From Zygnema circumcarinatum (lineage: Eukaryota; Streptophyta; Zygnematophyceae; Zygnematales; Zygnemataceae): a DNA stretch of 42,242 nucleotides. The position numbers and the translations under genes were made by a program. The notes beneath the pieces were generated by a model. That model saw only the letters and a program-made list of their open reading frames with translations. It was not told the DNA's origin and ran no database searches. The DNA lies in contig CM074823.1 in the NCBI GenBank assembly GCA_037447605.1, positions 454,252-496,493 of the forward strand, written 5' to 3'. Of this stretch, positions 1 to 10,901 are shown piece by piece. The stretch's first letter is position 1, and each line of letters opens with the position of its first letter.

Positions 1-674
1 GTGGAAAGGGGGGGAGGGGAGAGGCGGAGAGCGGGAGAGGGGGAGTGGGTGGGGGAAGGGAGAGGGAGGGAAGGGAGAGGAAGAAAGGGGGGGTGAGGGG
101 GGAGAGGGTGGGGGAAGGGGGGAGGGATAAAGGGGGGGAGGGGAGAGGGGTGGGGGAAGGGAGTGGGATGGGGAGAGGAATAGGGAGGGGGGAGCGGGCG
201 GGGGAAGGGGGGAGGGATGGAAAGGGGGGAAGGGGAGAGGGGGAGTTGGTGGGGGAAAGGGAATGAAGGAGGGGACGTGGGGGGGGGAGGGGGGGGAAGT
301 GGAGAGGGGGAAATGAGGGGAGTGGGGGAAATGAGATTTTGGAGAATTATGGTATTTGGGGTTTTTTTCTTGCGGTACCTCCCGGCACCCGGCTATTGAA
401 GTTTTGTGTTCTTGGATCGTTTTTTTTTGTTTTTTGGGTTTTGGAGATAGTTCTGGGGTTTTCGGGTTTTGGTGTTTTGGGGTTCTTGCGTTTTTGGGGT
501 TTGAATTTTGAGAGAGAGAAAGAGATTGAGAAGAAGAGGAATGGGGACTGGAATAGAGCGATAGTTAGGACAGGAGTAGGGGAATGAGAGGAGAGGGAAC
601 AAACATTGTCACGAAAGCGACAAAGGAGAACAGACAGGGATACACAGAGAGAGAGGTTGAACACTATCTCACAA

Positions 675-705
<31 letters not shown>

Positions 706-709
706 ACAG
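1..709 (+). repeat. Low-complexity intron or upstream DNA of the MFS gene
   Basis: Positions 1-330 are a G/A-rich minisatellite of irregular GGGGGAAGGG and GGGAGAGG blocks. Positions 340-510 are T/G-rich (TTTTGGGG blocks). No exon with recognisable coding content was found. The stretch ends in a (TC)n tract (about 677-706) and CTACAG, which reads as the polypyrimidine tract and 3' splice site of the exon beginning at 710. Open frames here translate only to Gly/Glu/Arg or Phe/Gly/Leu repeats and are not called genes. Confidence 0.7.
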
Positions 710-2660
710 AAGATGAAGAAGGCGACCACGGCTTTCTCTACTTCTTCTTCGTTATTTGCATTGGCCTCGCCGTATACATCCTCATCTCCATTGTTATCTC
801 CATTTTCCGGCCCTTAACTCAAGCAGAAAATGAAGTCATTGCAATTGGCCTCCTCGTTATTTTGGCTTTACCACTCATAGTCCCCATAGGGATATACCAG
901 AGCCCATACTGGCTGAACCCTAAACCTCCCTTACTTAATAATAACCCCTCAAATAGAGGAGGAGAAGGAGAAGGAGGCTCTCAAGAAAGAGAAGGAGACC
1001 AAGGGGATATTATCAGTATAGTAACCGGACAGATGCCTCCACCCCAAAATGTTGCCCAAGACGAAGTGAAGAAAAAGATGAGAGATGAGAGAGAGACGAA
1101 TTTGGAGGAAGGGAGACAGACGATGCCAGGAGTGGGAAAAGGAGGAGGAGGAGGGAGAGAGAGAGGAGGAGTGGGAGAGAAAGGACGACCCTCTAAAGAA
1201 GATGCGCAGAATGCTGCTAAGAAGGATATGCTTCTGACTTCAATGGACGAGTTGACTTTATCGACCATTCTTACTGGAGTCGATTTTTGGCTGCTATTCT
1301 TTTCTTTATTGGCGGGAGTGGCCTCCGCCTTTGTGGTGACGGACAATTTGGCGCAGATCGGGTCGGCTCAGGGCTACAGTGCGACGGGAACAGCGGCTTC
1401 ATTGTTTAACATATGGGGCTTTGCAGGGCGGGCCGCGGGAGGGTTCTACTCGGAGCATCTCATGAGGTGGGAGAGGGGTGTGGGAGAGGTGTGGGAGAGA
1501 GGTGTGGGAGTGGTGTGGGAGAGAGGTGTGGGAGAGAGGTGTGGGAGGGGTGTGGTGTTACTGGTGTAGGAGGGAGGTGTGGGAGAGGTGTGGGAGAGAG
1601 GTGGGAGAGGTGTGGGAGCGAGGTGGGAGAGGTGTGGGAGAGAGGTGTGGGAGAGGTGTGCGAGGGTTAAAGTAACTAAAATTTGTGAATTTGGAAAGGG
1701 TGTGTGTACCACTCTCCTTTTCTCTCTAGCTGTCCTCCTCTCTTTCTCTCCCTCTCTCTCTCTCACCCTCTCTCTGCTCTTTAGTCTCTCCTTCTTTAAA
1801 TCTAAACCTCTAAGCTCCTGAAGTTCCCATAACCCACTAATTTCCCAAAAATCGCAGAACTCTAAATTTGTTTCTAGATCCCTGAACCACCCTCAACTCT
1901 AAGCCATTCAGCCCCTTAAAACCCGCTAAAAACCCTACACCGCCCTAATCTGAAAACCACCTAAAACTCTGAACCCCCTAAAACCTTTAACCCCTCTAAA
2001 ACGTCAGAACCCTCCAAACCATAAGACCCCTTAGAACCCTAAAACCCGCTCTTGAGCCCTTAATGCTCTTGAACCCTTAAACCTCTTAAACCCTAAACCC
2101 TAAAGCCTAAAGCCTGAACCCTACCCCCTACCCCCTAAACCATAACCCTAATCCCTCCGCTTGCCTGCCTGCCCGCCTGCAGATCGTACGGCTTCCCGCG
2201 CCCCCTCCTCGTGGCGGCGACGCAGGTCCTCATGGCCGGCGGCTTCATGTCGTTCGCGTTCGCAGCCGTCGGATCGATGTACGTCGGAACGCTGGCCGTC
2301 GGATTCGGCATGGGACTCACATTTTCCGTCACGACGGCGACATGCTCCGAATTGTTCGGTTTGAAAAATTTCGGACTGGCTTACAACATTCTCACATGTG
2401 CCATTCCGCTCGGGTCGTACCTGTTTTCAACTTTGCTGGCTGGGTCAGTTTACGACAGCGTTTTGGACATGGAACAGCTCCGTTCCGTAGGCAGTGACGG
2501 AACTGTAACTGTGATTGTGACGTCGGACACGTGTTATGGGGCTCCATGCTTCGAACTGACTTTCATAATTTTGGCCGTTCTTTGCGTCTGTGGAGCGTTT
2601 GCGAATTCTGTGCTTGCGTGGAGGACGCGCAGGTTCTATGAAGTGTTGGCGATATCATGA
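710..2660 (+). CDS. NFD4/nodulin-like MFS transporter, C-terminal half (5' partial)
   Basis: Two exons, 710-1466 and 2183-2660 (stop TGA 2658-2660), joined by a phase-2 GT-AG intron. The split codon AG/A restores Arg in the family stretch GRAAGGFYSEHLMR-SYGFPRP. Exon 1 encodes two membrane segments (about 740-905), a long charged cytosolic loop rich in Gly, Glu and Lys (about 930-1230), then a membrane segment and the NLAQIGSAQGYS stretch typical of plant and fungal nodulin-like MFS proteins. Exon 2 adds further membrane segments, including GFGMGLTFSVTTATCSELFG and LGSYLFSTLLAG, and a luminal Cys-containing loop. The 5' exons lie outside the window. Family members are membrane permeases, several linked to monocarboxylate or metal movement; the substrate cannot be read from this sequence. 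The gene converges on RAD54B. Confidence 0.85.
1464..1672 (+). repeat. GTGGGAGAG minisatellite starting at the 5' splice site
   Basis: The intron donor (ATGAG|GTGGGAG, GT at 1467-1468) is the first unit of a run of GAGGTGTGGGAGAG-type repeats of 9-18 bp continuing to about 1670. Nearly every unit keeps an AG|GTG or GAG|GTG donor-like core. The array lies inside the MFS gene intron. Confidence 0.85.
1673..2182 (+). repeat. Rest of MFS intron: CT tract and CCCTAAA-type telomeric motifs
   Basis: A CT microsatellite at about 1715-1795 is followed by degenerate CCCTAAA, CCCTGAA and CCCTTAAA motifs (about 1800-2155). The intron ends in CTGCCTGCCCGCCTGCAG. No coding content is visible. Confidence 0.8.
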
Positions 2661-3906
2661 GTAAAAGAAGTATGAAGAAAAAAAAAGGGTTTAGAATTAG
2701 GGTTTAGGGTTTAGGGTTTAGGGTTTTAGAGGTTCTTTAAACCAAATACAGTCTCAGGGTTTTGCAGGTGGAGGGATTAGGAGATTAAGAGTACAAAGTA
2801 GAGTTGTTGATGTGAGGTTTCGGGTTCAAAGGCTTCAAGTCTTTCACGTTTTCTTCGATTTTAGGGTTTTAGAAGAAATTTTTTCTCAAGCTCAAGTGTA
2901 GGTACCGTTCAGAGAGAGCTTGGCTGCTCATTCATTGTTTGTACAGAATAGAAATTTCGGACTTGTTTTCTCCGGGAAGATTCCCATCTGAAGAGTAAAT
3001 AAATTTCGTGCTCACACCTATAAAATTTGCACATTATTCAGTTTTTGAATAATTCTAATTATATGCCCAAAAGCCTTAAGAGAGCAACGAATCAGAAATT
3101 AGAAAATTAAACGGAACTCAAATGGGCGAAGGCAGTAAAGTATAATTAAAAACTTTAAATCATTTAGAACCAGAAAGCGAAAATTCGTACCCCTGAAGCT
3201 GACTCCCATTGCCCTTAACCCTTCTCTTAGAACCTGAACCCTAAAAACCCGAGAACCTAAACCCAAAATTGTAAAACCCTGAACCATGGACCCTGGACCT
3301 TGAACCTTAAACCCTAAAACCTTCAACCCTGAACCCTAAACCCTAAACCTTGAACCCAACCCCTTGAACCCTGAACCTTGAATCATTGTTACAGACTCTG
3401 CAGTTTGCAGGCTTTATTTTGCAGGCTGAATTCTCCGCACACGAAAAAAATCAGAAAAGTTCTTGACATTTTTTTTTTAATTCGTCTTAAGCGTTATCAC
3501 AGTGATAATCATAATTGAAAAAATTGTCATCATCGAGTTCATTATTTTTTTCCATGTTTTTCTCCTCTTGACTCTTTACGTTTCCCTGGAAGGTCTGTTT
3601 GCCTGCAATACATTGCGGAGGAGAAGGACAGGGGCAGGGGGAGAGCGGAAGCAGGGAAGGACGGGAGGGGGGGAGAGTGGGTGGGTGGGAGAGAGGGGGA
3701 GGGAGAGGCGGAGAAGGACAAAAGAGGGAGAGAGAGAGAGAGTGGGGTGGAAGGGCGAGAGGAGAGGACGGATATCAAAGAGAGAGAGAGGGAGGGAAAG
3801 AGATCGCGAGAGAGGGGAAGGAGGATGCATCGAGAGGGGAGAGGTCGAGAAAGAGAGGAATGGGAAGTGAGAGAGAAAGGTGGAGCGATCCAATACCTTT
3901 GGGCAA
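2661..3906. other. Convergent intergenic region (MFS 3' end / RAD54B 3' end)
   Basis: This stretch contains the 3' untranslated regions of two converging genes. It holds a short array of GGGTTTA units (about 2696-2727), degenerate CCCTAAA/CCCTGAACC motifs (about 3225-3385), and a GA-rich tract (about 3605-3890) just past the RAD54B stop. No canonical AATAAA signal can be assigned with confidence and no further gene is seen. Confidence 0.7.
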
Positions 3907-4644
3907 TCACATTGAAAAAAGATACTGTACTCTGAACTGCAACATGTAAATGTTCAGAGCATTCCACCCACCTGTAAGGCGCGGATTCAGCGACCACGCC
4001 AACGCTGCAGCTCCAAAAGCCGCTGATTGGAAGCTCCTCTCGTCCTCCCCCTCACTCTCTCTCTCCCTTTCCCGTTCCCTCCCCCTCTCCCACTCCAACT
4101 CCTTCTCGATCTCCCTCTCACTCTCCCTCTCATTCTCCCTCCACAACGTCTCTCTATCGATCCCCATCTCCTCCATCTCCCTCTCCGACTCCTCCGCGGT
4201 TTCCTCCACTACCTCCTTCGTTCTATGAAAAACCGAACTGAACAGAGTTGACGATATTCTCTTAGTTTGACGGTCAACTCTACAAGGAAATGCGTCTGCT
4301 CCGTGAAAAGCACTCTCATTAAAACCTCCTTTCTCTCCCACTCTCCCTCTCACTATCCCTGGCTTCAAGCTCCGGCCTCTCCCTCCATCTCCTTCTTTCT
4401 CGCTATCACCGATCCTCTCTCCTTCCTCTGCATCCATCTTTACATCCTTTTCACCGCCTTTTCCTGTGCTCAATTTTTCGATGTTTTCAATAATCTCGAT
4501 ATTTTTATGCACAAATGTGATTCCCCCATGTAAAAGAGCTCCCTTCAACGCTTGATCCTCAATATGAGAATGCTCATCTCCCCATCTTTCTGCTTCTGGA
4601 ATGCTTGAACGAGAGAGGAGGTCCAAAGTATCACATTTTGTGTC
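3907..4644 (-). CDS. RAD54B last exon with long charged C-terminal extension
   Basis: The exon joins in phase 0 after FTLRE and begins [11 protein letters not shown], matching the end of RAD54B proteins, which normally stop near this point. The frame then stays open for about another 230 residues before the TGA at 3907-3909. The extension is acidic/basic, with an Arg/Glu/Ser repeat coded by a GA-rich strand (opposite plus 4040-4150). It ends in a less biased Ala-rich segment containing [19 protein letters not shown]. Whether the extension is translated as shown, or an intron intervenes, cannot be decided from sequence alone. Confidence 0.75.
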   Translation of the reverse strand, partial: DTKCDTLDLLSRSSIPEAERWGDEHSHIEDQALKGALLHGGITFVHKNIEIIENIEKLSTGKGGEKDVKMDAEEGERIGDSEKEGDGGRGRSLKPGIVRGRVGEKGGFNESAFHGADAFPCRVDRQTKRISSTLFSSVFHRTKEVVEETAEESEREMEEMGIDRETLWRENERESEREIEKELEWERGRERERERESEGEDERSFQSAAFGAAALAWSLNPRLTGGWNALNIYMLQFRVQYLFSM

Positions 4645-7600
4645 CTGCATGCATACACCATAGAGCCAAGTAGAGATAAAAGAATAAAAACAGAGAAAGA
4701 GAGAGCGAGAGAGAGAGAGAGAGAGGAGAGTATAACGTTGAACTTCCTGTCACAACGGTTTCGAAACACTAACACTGGAGAGGTCAAGATTGTTAATGTT
4801 TTGACGAATTCAAGAGTGTTATAGGATTCAATACTTGAGGGCTTCGAAAATGATAAACCAATTACAGTCATATTGTATGCCCCATAGAATACGAACTAAC
4901 AGACCTCCCGCAATGTAAAGAGCTCCTTCAGCTCCTCTTTGCTAAAGTGCCGCCCTCCGCCGCCCCCTCCGCCGCCACTGCCAACAGCAACTGCCGCTTC
5001 ACCTTTCACAATTTGCCGCTGAAATATCTTTTCTTCAATACTGCCCCACAAAACAAACAGCAAACAATATGTGAATAAGCCATATTGCAATGGGAGAAGG
5101 TGGGAGGGGGAAGGTGGGAGGGGGGGGTGGGGGGAAAGGAGGGGGAGGGATAGAGAACAACGGAAAGGGAGAAAGTGAGAGAAAAGGGGAAGGTGGCGTA
5201 CATGTACCCAATGCTACGCTGGATATTGGCACGTGGTGGGGAAGGAGGGAGTGAGGGGAGGGAGGAGGAAGCAGGGGGGGGGCACAGAGGAAAATGGAGC
5301 AAATGAAAGGGAAAAAGAGAGAGAGGGAAAAACAAAAGGTGGAGTAATCTACCCTATATGTTACTATGGGTTTTGAAAGACAGACATGCGAGCGCACCTT
5401 CCTGTTGTCAAAAAACGATAGATGAAGACGGGCTTGCGTTGGCCTTCTCTCCAAATGCGAGCCATGGCCTGCGGAAGCATGCAGCCGAATGGATGAGCAA
5501 ACACAGTGAGGGAGAGAGTGAGACAGGGTGAGTGACAGAGAGAGAGAGAGCGAGAGTGAGAGAGAGAGAGAGAGAGAGAGTGCGAGGGTTGTATGCATAT
5601 CGTGCATGATAGGCATGGGTTACATGCATAGCGTGGACAGAGTATCAAAGTATATGGAAATCGTATCATACACGCATGTATAGACAATGCATGAAGAACT
5701 CAGAAGACAGCGGCTATAGAACAAAGGAATACAGGAAAATTTAAGTAATAGTTGCTGATAAATACAATACACACGTGTATATACAATATAAAATATATAC
5801 ACATACAAATGTTTACCATATGTATGTTACAAAAAATATATATATATATATCAAAACCTGCGCATCTGTAGCTGGGTTCCAATCGGGGTCAAAAAGAACA
5901 AGTCGATTTGCTCCAATAAGGTTCAGTCCTGTTCCTCCTGCCTTCGACGAAAGCAGGAAAACAAATTCTTCTCCGTTCTTGTTGAAGGCATCGACGACTG
6001 CTTGCCGAGTTCCGGCCTCCGTAGTCCCGTCCAAACGGCAGAATTTCCATCCAAAAAAATTGCACAGATCCTAAAATGGGAAAGAAAGGAAGAGAAAGAA
6101 GAGTATGCTCTTCTGATATTTTTCCTCATAAATTTCCCCTCAGATGGGAAGAGAAGGGTTTCCTTCTGTATGTTGAGATCGTTCTTTGGCCACTCTAGAG
6201 GATGAACTCTGCAAATAGTTATGATTATGAACAGGTACGGAGACAAGTACAGCGATGATGTTGAATGTGCATGGAATTGGAATGTGAATGGGAATGTGAG
6301 TATGAATCTGAATATGAAAATGAATATGCTCATCAATATGAACACGACTAAGAGTATGAATACGTCAATGTCAGACTGCTCACCTGAATAAGATCGAGGG
6401 TTCGCGTAAAGTTAGATACAATGACGACTCTGTCAGGCTGCTCTCCTACACAAGTGGTTGTTTTCAATACTGCGTGGAGCAGCTGTACTAGACATTGCAT
6501 TTTCCCCGACTTCTTATATGCTTCTGTGCTCCCTTCAGACCTGAAACAGCAAAACAAAAAAAGGGAAACGAGGAGGAAAGAAAATAAAAGCGATCCGAGT
6601 TTTCCTGAGGGGTCTGCAATACTCATGAACGGCCACAAATTGACTGATTGAAGATTCACTACTATTTGCAAGGAGAGCATCCATTCGAAATTCGTAAGAG
6701 TATCAATAAGGAGCGCACTTGGTGTGTGAAAGCAAGAGAAAAAGAAAGAGAAACGAGGCAGAAAGAGAGAGGAGGGGGTGTGAGAGAGGGGAGGGAGAAG
6801 AAGTGAGTGGAAGAAGCACTCACTCATTTTGCTGGTTTAGTACGGCAGCGATTCCTCTCTCATCATGCTCAGCGGGAAGGCCTTCACTGCTGCTTTGCAC
6901 TAAGTCCGGATGGTTACAGAGCTTGCGGAGGAGCCCAATCGCAGCAAGAACATGACCAGTGCTGCCCGAAGTGTCGAAGAAGGATTTAAAATTCTGAAAA
7001 TGAAAAGAACCACAGCTTTACGCTAAGTAAAAATCCTGTGCAATTTTTGTCCCCCCATCCGTTCCCCTCCTCCTCCTCCCTCCCTCCCTCCCTCCCTCCC
7101 TCCCTCCCTCCCTCCCTCCCTCCCTCCCTCCCTCCCTCCCTCCCTCCCTCCCTCCCTCCCTCCCTCCCTCCCTCCCTCCCTCCCTCCCTCCCTCCCTCCC
7201 TCCCTCCCTCCCTCCCTCCCTCCCTCCCTCCCTCCCTCCCTCCCTCCCTCCCTCCCTCCCTCCCTCCCTCCCTCCCTCCCTCCCTCCCTCCCTCCCTCCC
7301 TCCCTCCCTCCCTCCCTCCCTCCCTCCCTCCCTCCCTCCCTCCCTCCCTCCCTCCCTCCCTCCCTCCCTCCCTCCCTCCCTCCCTCCCTCCCTCCCTCCC
7401 TCCCTCCCTCCCTCCCTCCCTCCCTCCCTCCCTCCCTCCCTCCCTCCCTCCCTCCCTCCCTCCCTCCCTCCCTCCCTCCCTCCCTCCCTCCCTCCCTCCC
7501 TCCCTCCCTCCCTCCCTCCCTCCCTCCCTCCCTCCCTCCCTCCCTCCCTCCCTCCCTCCCTCCCTCCCTCCCTCCCTCCCTCCCTCCCTCCCTCCCTCCC

Positions 7601-10600
7601 TCCCTCCCTCCCTCCCTCCCTCCCTCCCTCCCTCCCTCCCTCCCTCCCTCCCTCCCTCCCTCCCTCCCTCCCTCCCTCCCTCCCTCCCTCCCTCCCTCCC
7701 TCCCTCCCTCCCTCCCTCCCTCCCTCCCTCCCTCCCTCCCTCCCTCCCTCCCTCCCTCCCTCCCTCCCTCCCTCCCTCCCTCCCTCCCTCCCTCCCTCCC
7801 TCCCTCCCTCCCTCCCTCCCTCCCTCCCTCCCTCCCTCCCTCCCTCCCTCCCTCCCTCCCTCCCTCCCTCCCTCCCTCCCTCCCTCCCTCCCTCCCTCCC
7901 TCCCTCCCTCCCTCCCTCCCTCCCTCCCTCCCTCCCTCCCTCCCTCCCTCCCTCCCTCCCTCCCTCCCTCCCTCCCTCCCTCCCTCCCTCCCTCCCTCCC
8001 TCCCTCCCTCCCTCTTTCCCACTCTCCCCCTCTACCTCTCTCAATCCGCCTCACTCCACCTCTTGCGCTTTCCCGCGCTCTGTCTTTCTCTCAGAAAGTT
8101 GAGGGCTCTAAAATTTGAGGATGGAAAAAGGAATTAGAGTTAAGAGCCCTACTCCTGCTTGGCTGGAAGGTACTGCTTGTTGGTTTCTGCTGTCCTTCTT
8201 AATACGAAGCCTTTCACTTTACTTTGAAGCTCATTTGATCGTGCTCTGCCAAGTTCCTGCTCCTCGTTGCTGTAAAAGGCGACAACAAAAAGCAGGTGGA
8301 AATATTTACGAAACAGAGGAAGGTCAGGGTCTGCCGTTTCTCCTAAAAATCAGATTAAGGGGATCCTTTATAGACTCCCGAAGTCAAAAACGAAAGTGGG
8401 ATAGAAGTCCTTACTTTCCTATTTTCACGAAAGTATATTTCAAATTGTGAATGTTTGGCCACCCTGGCGTCGTTTTCAATAGATGCGACCCATTTTCACT
8501 TCATCTTTGTTGGATGTGACAGAATATGCCGTCATCTTGGATGAATGTGACGCGTTATGACGTCATCTTGGTTGCATGTGGGACATTATGGCCTCACCCT
8601 GGTTGGACGTGACGTGACACACCTTGCATGGCGGTCATGGCTTCTGCTGATGGGGTCGCTGTAGAGCCGCTTGAAGGCCGCGAGGGGGCCGAGGAAGTTG
8701 GGATTTACGAAGTCCATCATTGCATAGAATTCGTTTAAGTCGTTTTGAACGGGGGTGCCCGTCTGAATGTGGACGACATAGTTTTAGAATGGGGGAGGGG
8801 GAGGGGGAGGGGGAGGGGGAGGGGGAGGGGGTGGTGGAGTGAGAGTGGAGGGAGAGGGGGAAGGGACAGGCAGGGGATGAATAGAGCGAGAGAGAGGGGA
8901 GGAAGAGAGGACAGGTGGACAATAGGGGAAGGAGAGGGAGAGAGAGGAAGGAAAGGGAAAGCAGTGGGAGGCGAATGTAACATACAAGGGGTAAGAAAAC
9001 ATGGTCGAGACAGTAGAAATGAATATAGATGCCAATGAATCATTAACTTCTTTTCTTCTTCTTTCATGTTTCCAGAACGAGCTGAAGGGCTCAATACAAT
9101 ATGATGGTCGCATTCATTCTCTTGTACCAAATTTTGCAGAGCTTCTTCCTGTAAATTCTTGTCTTGCCGTCACATGTTTCTGTCAGCACTCACCAAGAGA
9201 ATTCTCTTCGGGCAGTTAAGGCCAGAGAGACTCGCAATCGTCTTGTTCCCCGCACTGCAACCAGAAATTAGGGAGCTCCACGAGCTGTTCCGTTATACAA
9301 TGCTACTATATTGCAAGCTGAACAAAAAACAGCCACAAATTGACATCTTCAAATTAAATTGTTTGAAACGTCCTGACAACGAAACATAAAAAAATTGCAG
9401 ATTTTTAAAGTGAACTGGAAAACCGTAAGTCAATCTCTCTCCTCCCTCTGTACCTCCACTTCACCTTTGAAGCCACCTCGCTTTTCACTTCCCTTTCACC
9501 TCTTCTCCCTCCTCTCTTCTCCTTCGTACAAGCCTCGCTCTCGCTCTCTGCCCCGTTAAGAAATTCTGTCGCTCCTATCGTGCTTAGTTTTCTTTCTCCG
9601 ACATTCATCTCCTATCTACCTTCTCACTCCCCCCTTCTCTGTAATCCGTCTATTCCTCTCTCCCTCTCTTTTTCTCTGCCCGCTTCGCTTACCCTCTCTC
9701 CCACCCCACCTCTATCTCCTCCCTGAACTTCGCCCTGCTGATCCCTTCACCCTCTCTCCTTTCCCACTCTGATTCCTCGTATTCTCTTAGCCTGAAGAAG
9801 AAACTGATGAACACCAACGAAAGTCCAAATGGAATCGACCGACCGACCGAACAAGTTGTCTTAGTCATTTCACCTTGTCTAACAGCTACCAATTCCTTCA
9901 CCTTGTTTCCCTTCTAATAATTTTTTTAGTTTCACCTGTTTTTCAGTCGATGGCCTTCATCGCAGACCAGCAGTCCCGGTTTTGCAGCAGCAATCATTTC
10001 CGTGTGCTTCCGTAAAAGCTCATAACTTGTGATTAGGAGAGGGCAGACAGAACCATTTGTGAAGTCCAAGAGCTTTGACTTCGCCTAAATAGAAGGGAAA
10101 AAAAGGAAGCACGAAAAAACGGAATTTAGAAGCTTTGACGGTTTCAGGGTTCAGAGCTTGAAGGACTTATTTAGGATTTTTTTAGGATTAGTTGATGAGA
10201 ATTTCGTACCTCCACTGCAGATGAACCAGCATGAACAACGAGAGCTTTTAGTCGCTCACTTCCAAGCCACTTATTTACCTACAGGAACAGAGAAACAAGG
10301 GGAAGGAGGAGATGAATTCTTTATTTATGAGGAAAATAATGCTCAGTGAAAGGCGTTACAGAAAGGCAGAGAAAACAAGCACACTTGCGCGCCAGGACGA
10401 GGGAAGGTAAGAAAGAACGAGGAAAGAGCGAGAGAGTGAGAGAGAGAGAGAGGGGGCGAAAGAGAGACAGACAGAGTGAGACAGAGAGAAAGAGAGAGGG
10501 AGAGCGTGAGGGGTGGGGATGCAGTACAGAGGTATTTTCAGGTGAAGGTACCTTTTGAAGCCAAAGCAGAAGCTGATTCTTTGCATGTCAGCAGTAAAAG

Positions 10601-10861
10601 AGGAGGTGACTGACATAGCAAGAATAGACATTAAGATCCTTGAAATTTCTAATTCGACCCAACTGTGACTAAAACCGAGAAGTTAAAACAATAACGTTTG
10701 TTTCCAAATGATCTTACCTCCTTACCCCAGTTTCCCACCAACGACGATGGGCAGACAACGATGGCTTTCCGAACTACAGGTCTCCCGTTTGGCCCCTGTC
10801 CTCCTCTCACCAAACAGAATTTGAAAAATAGCCCTCCTTTCTCCCTTTCTCTCTCTATCGT

Positions 10862-10901
<40 letters not shown>

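Noticed and set aside
6986-8102. Long open frames (Gly-Arg-Glu-Gly minus, Pro-Ser-Leu-Pro plus) over the TCCC tract
   Set aside because: A perfect tetranucleotide is open in all frames. The tract lies between two RAD54B exons and has no non-repeat coding content.
10550-10640. Extra RAD54B exon
   Set aside because: The open frame has splice-like borders, but the flanking exons join in phase and match the family without it.
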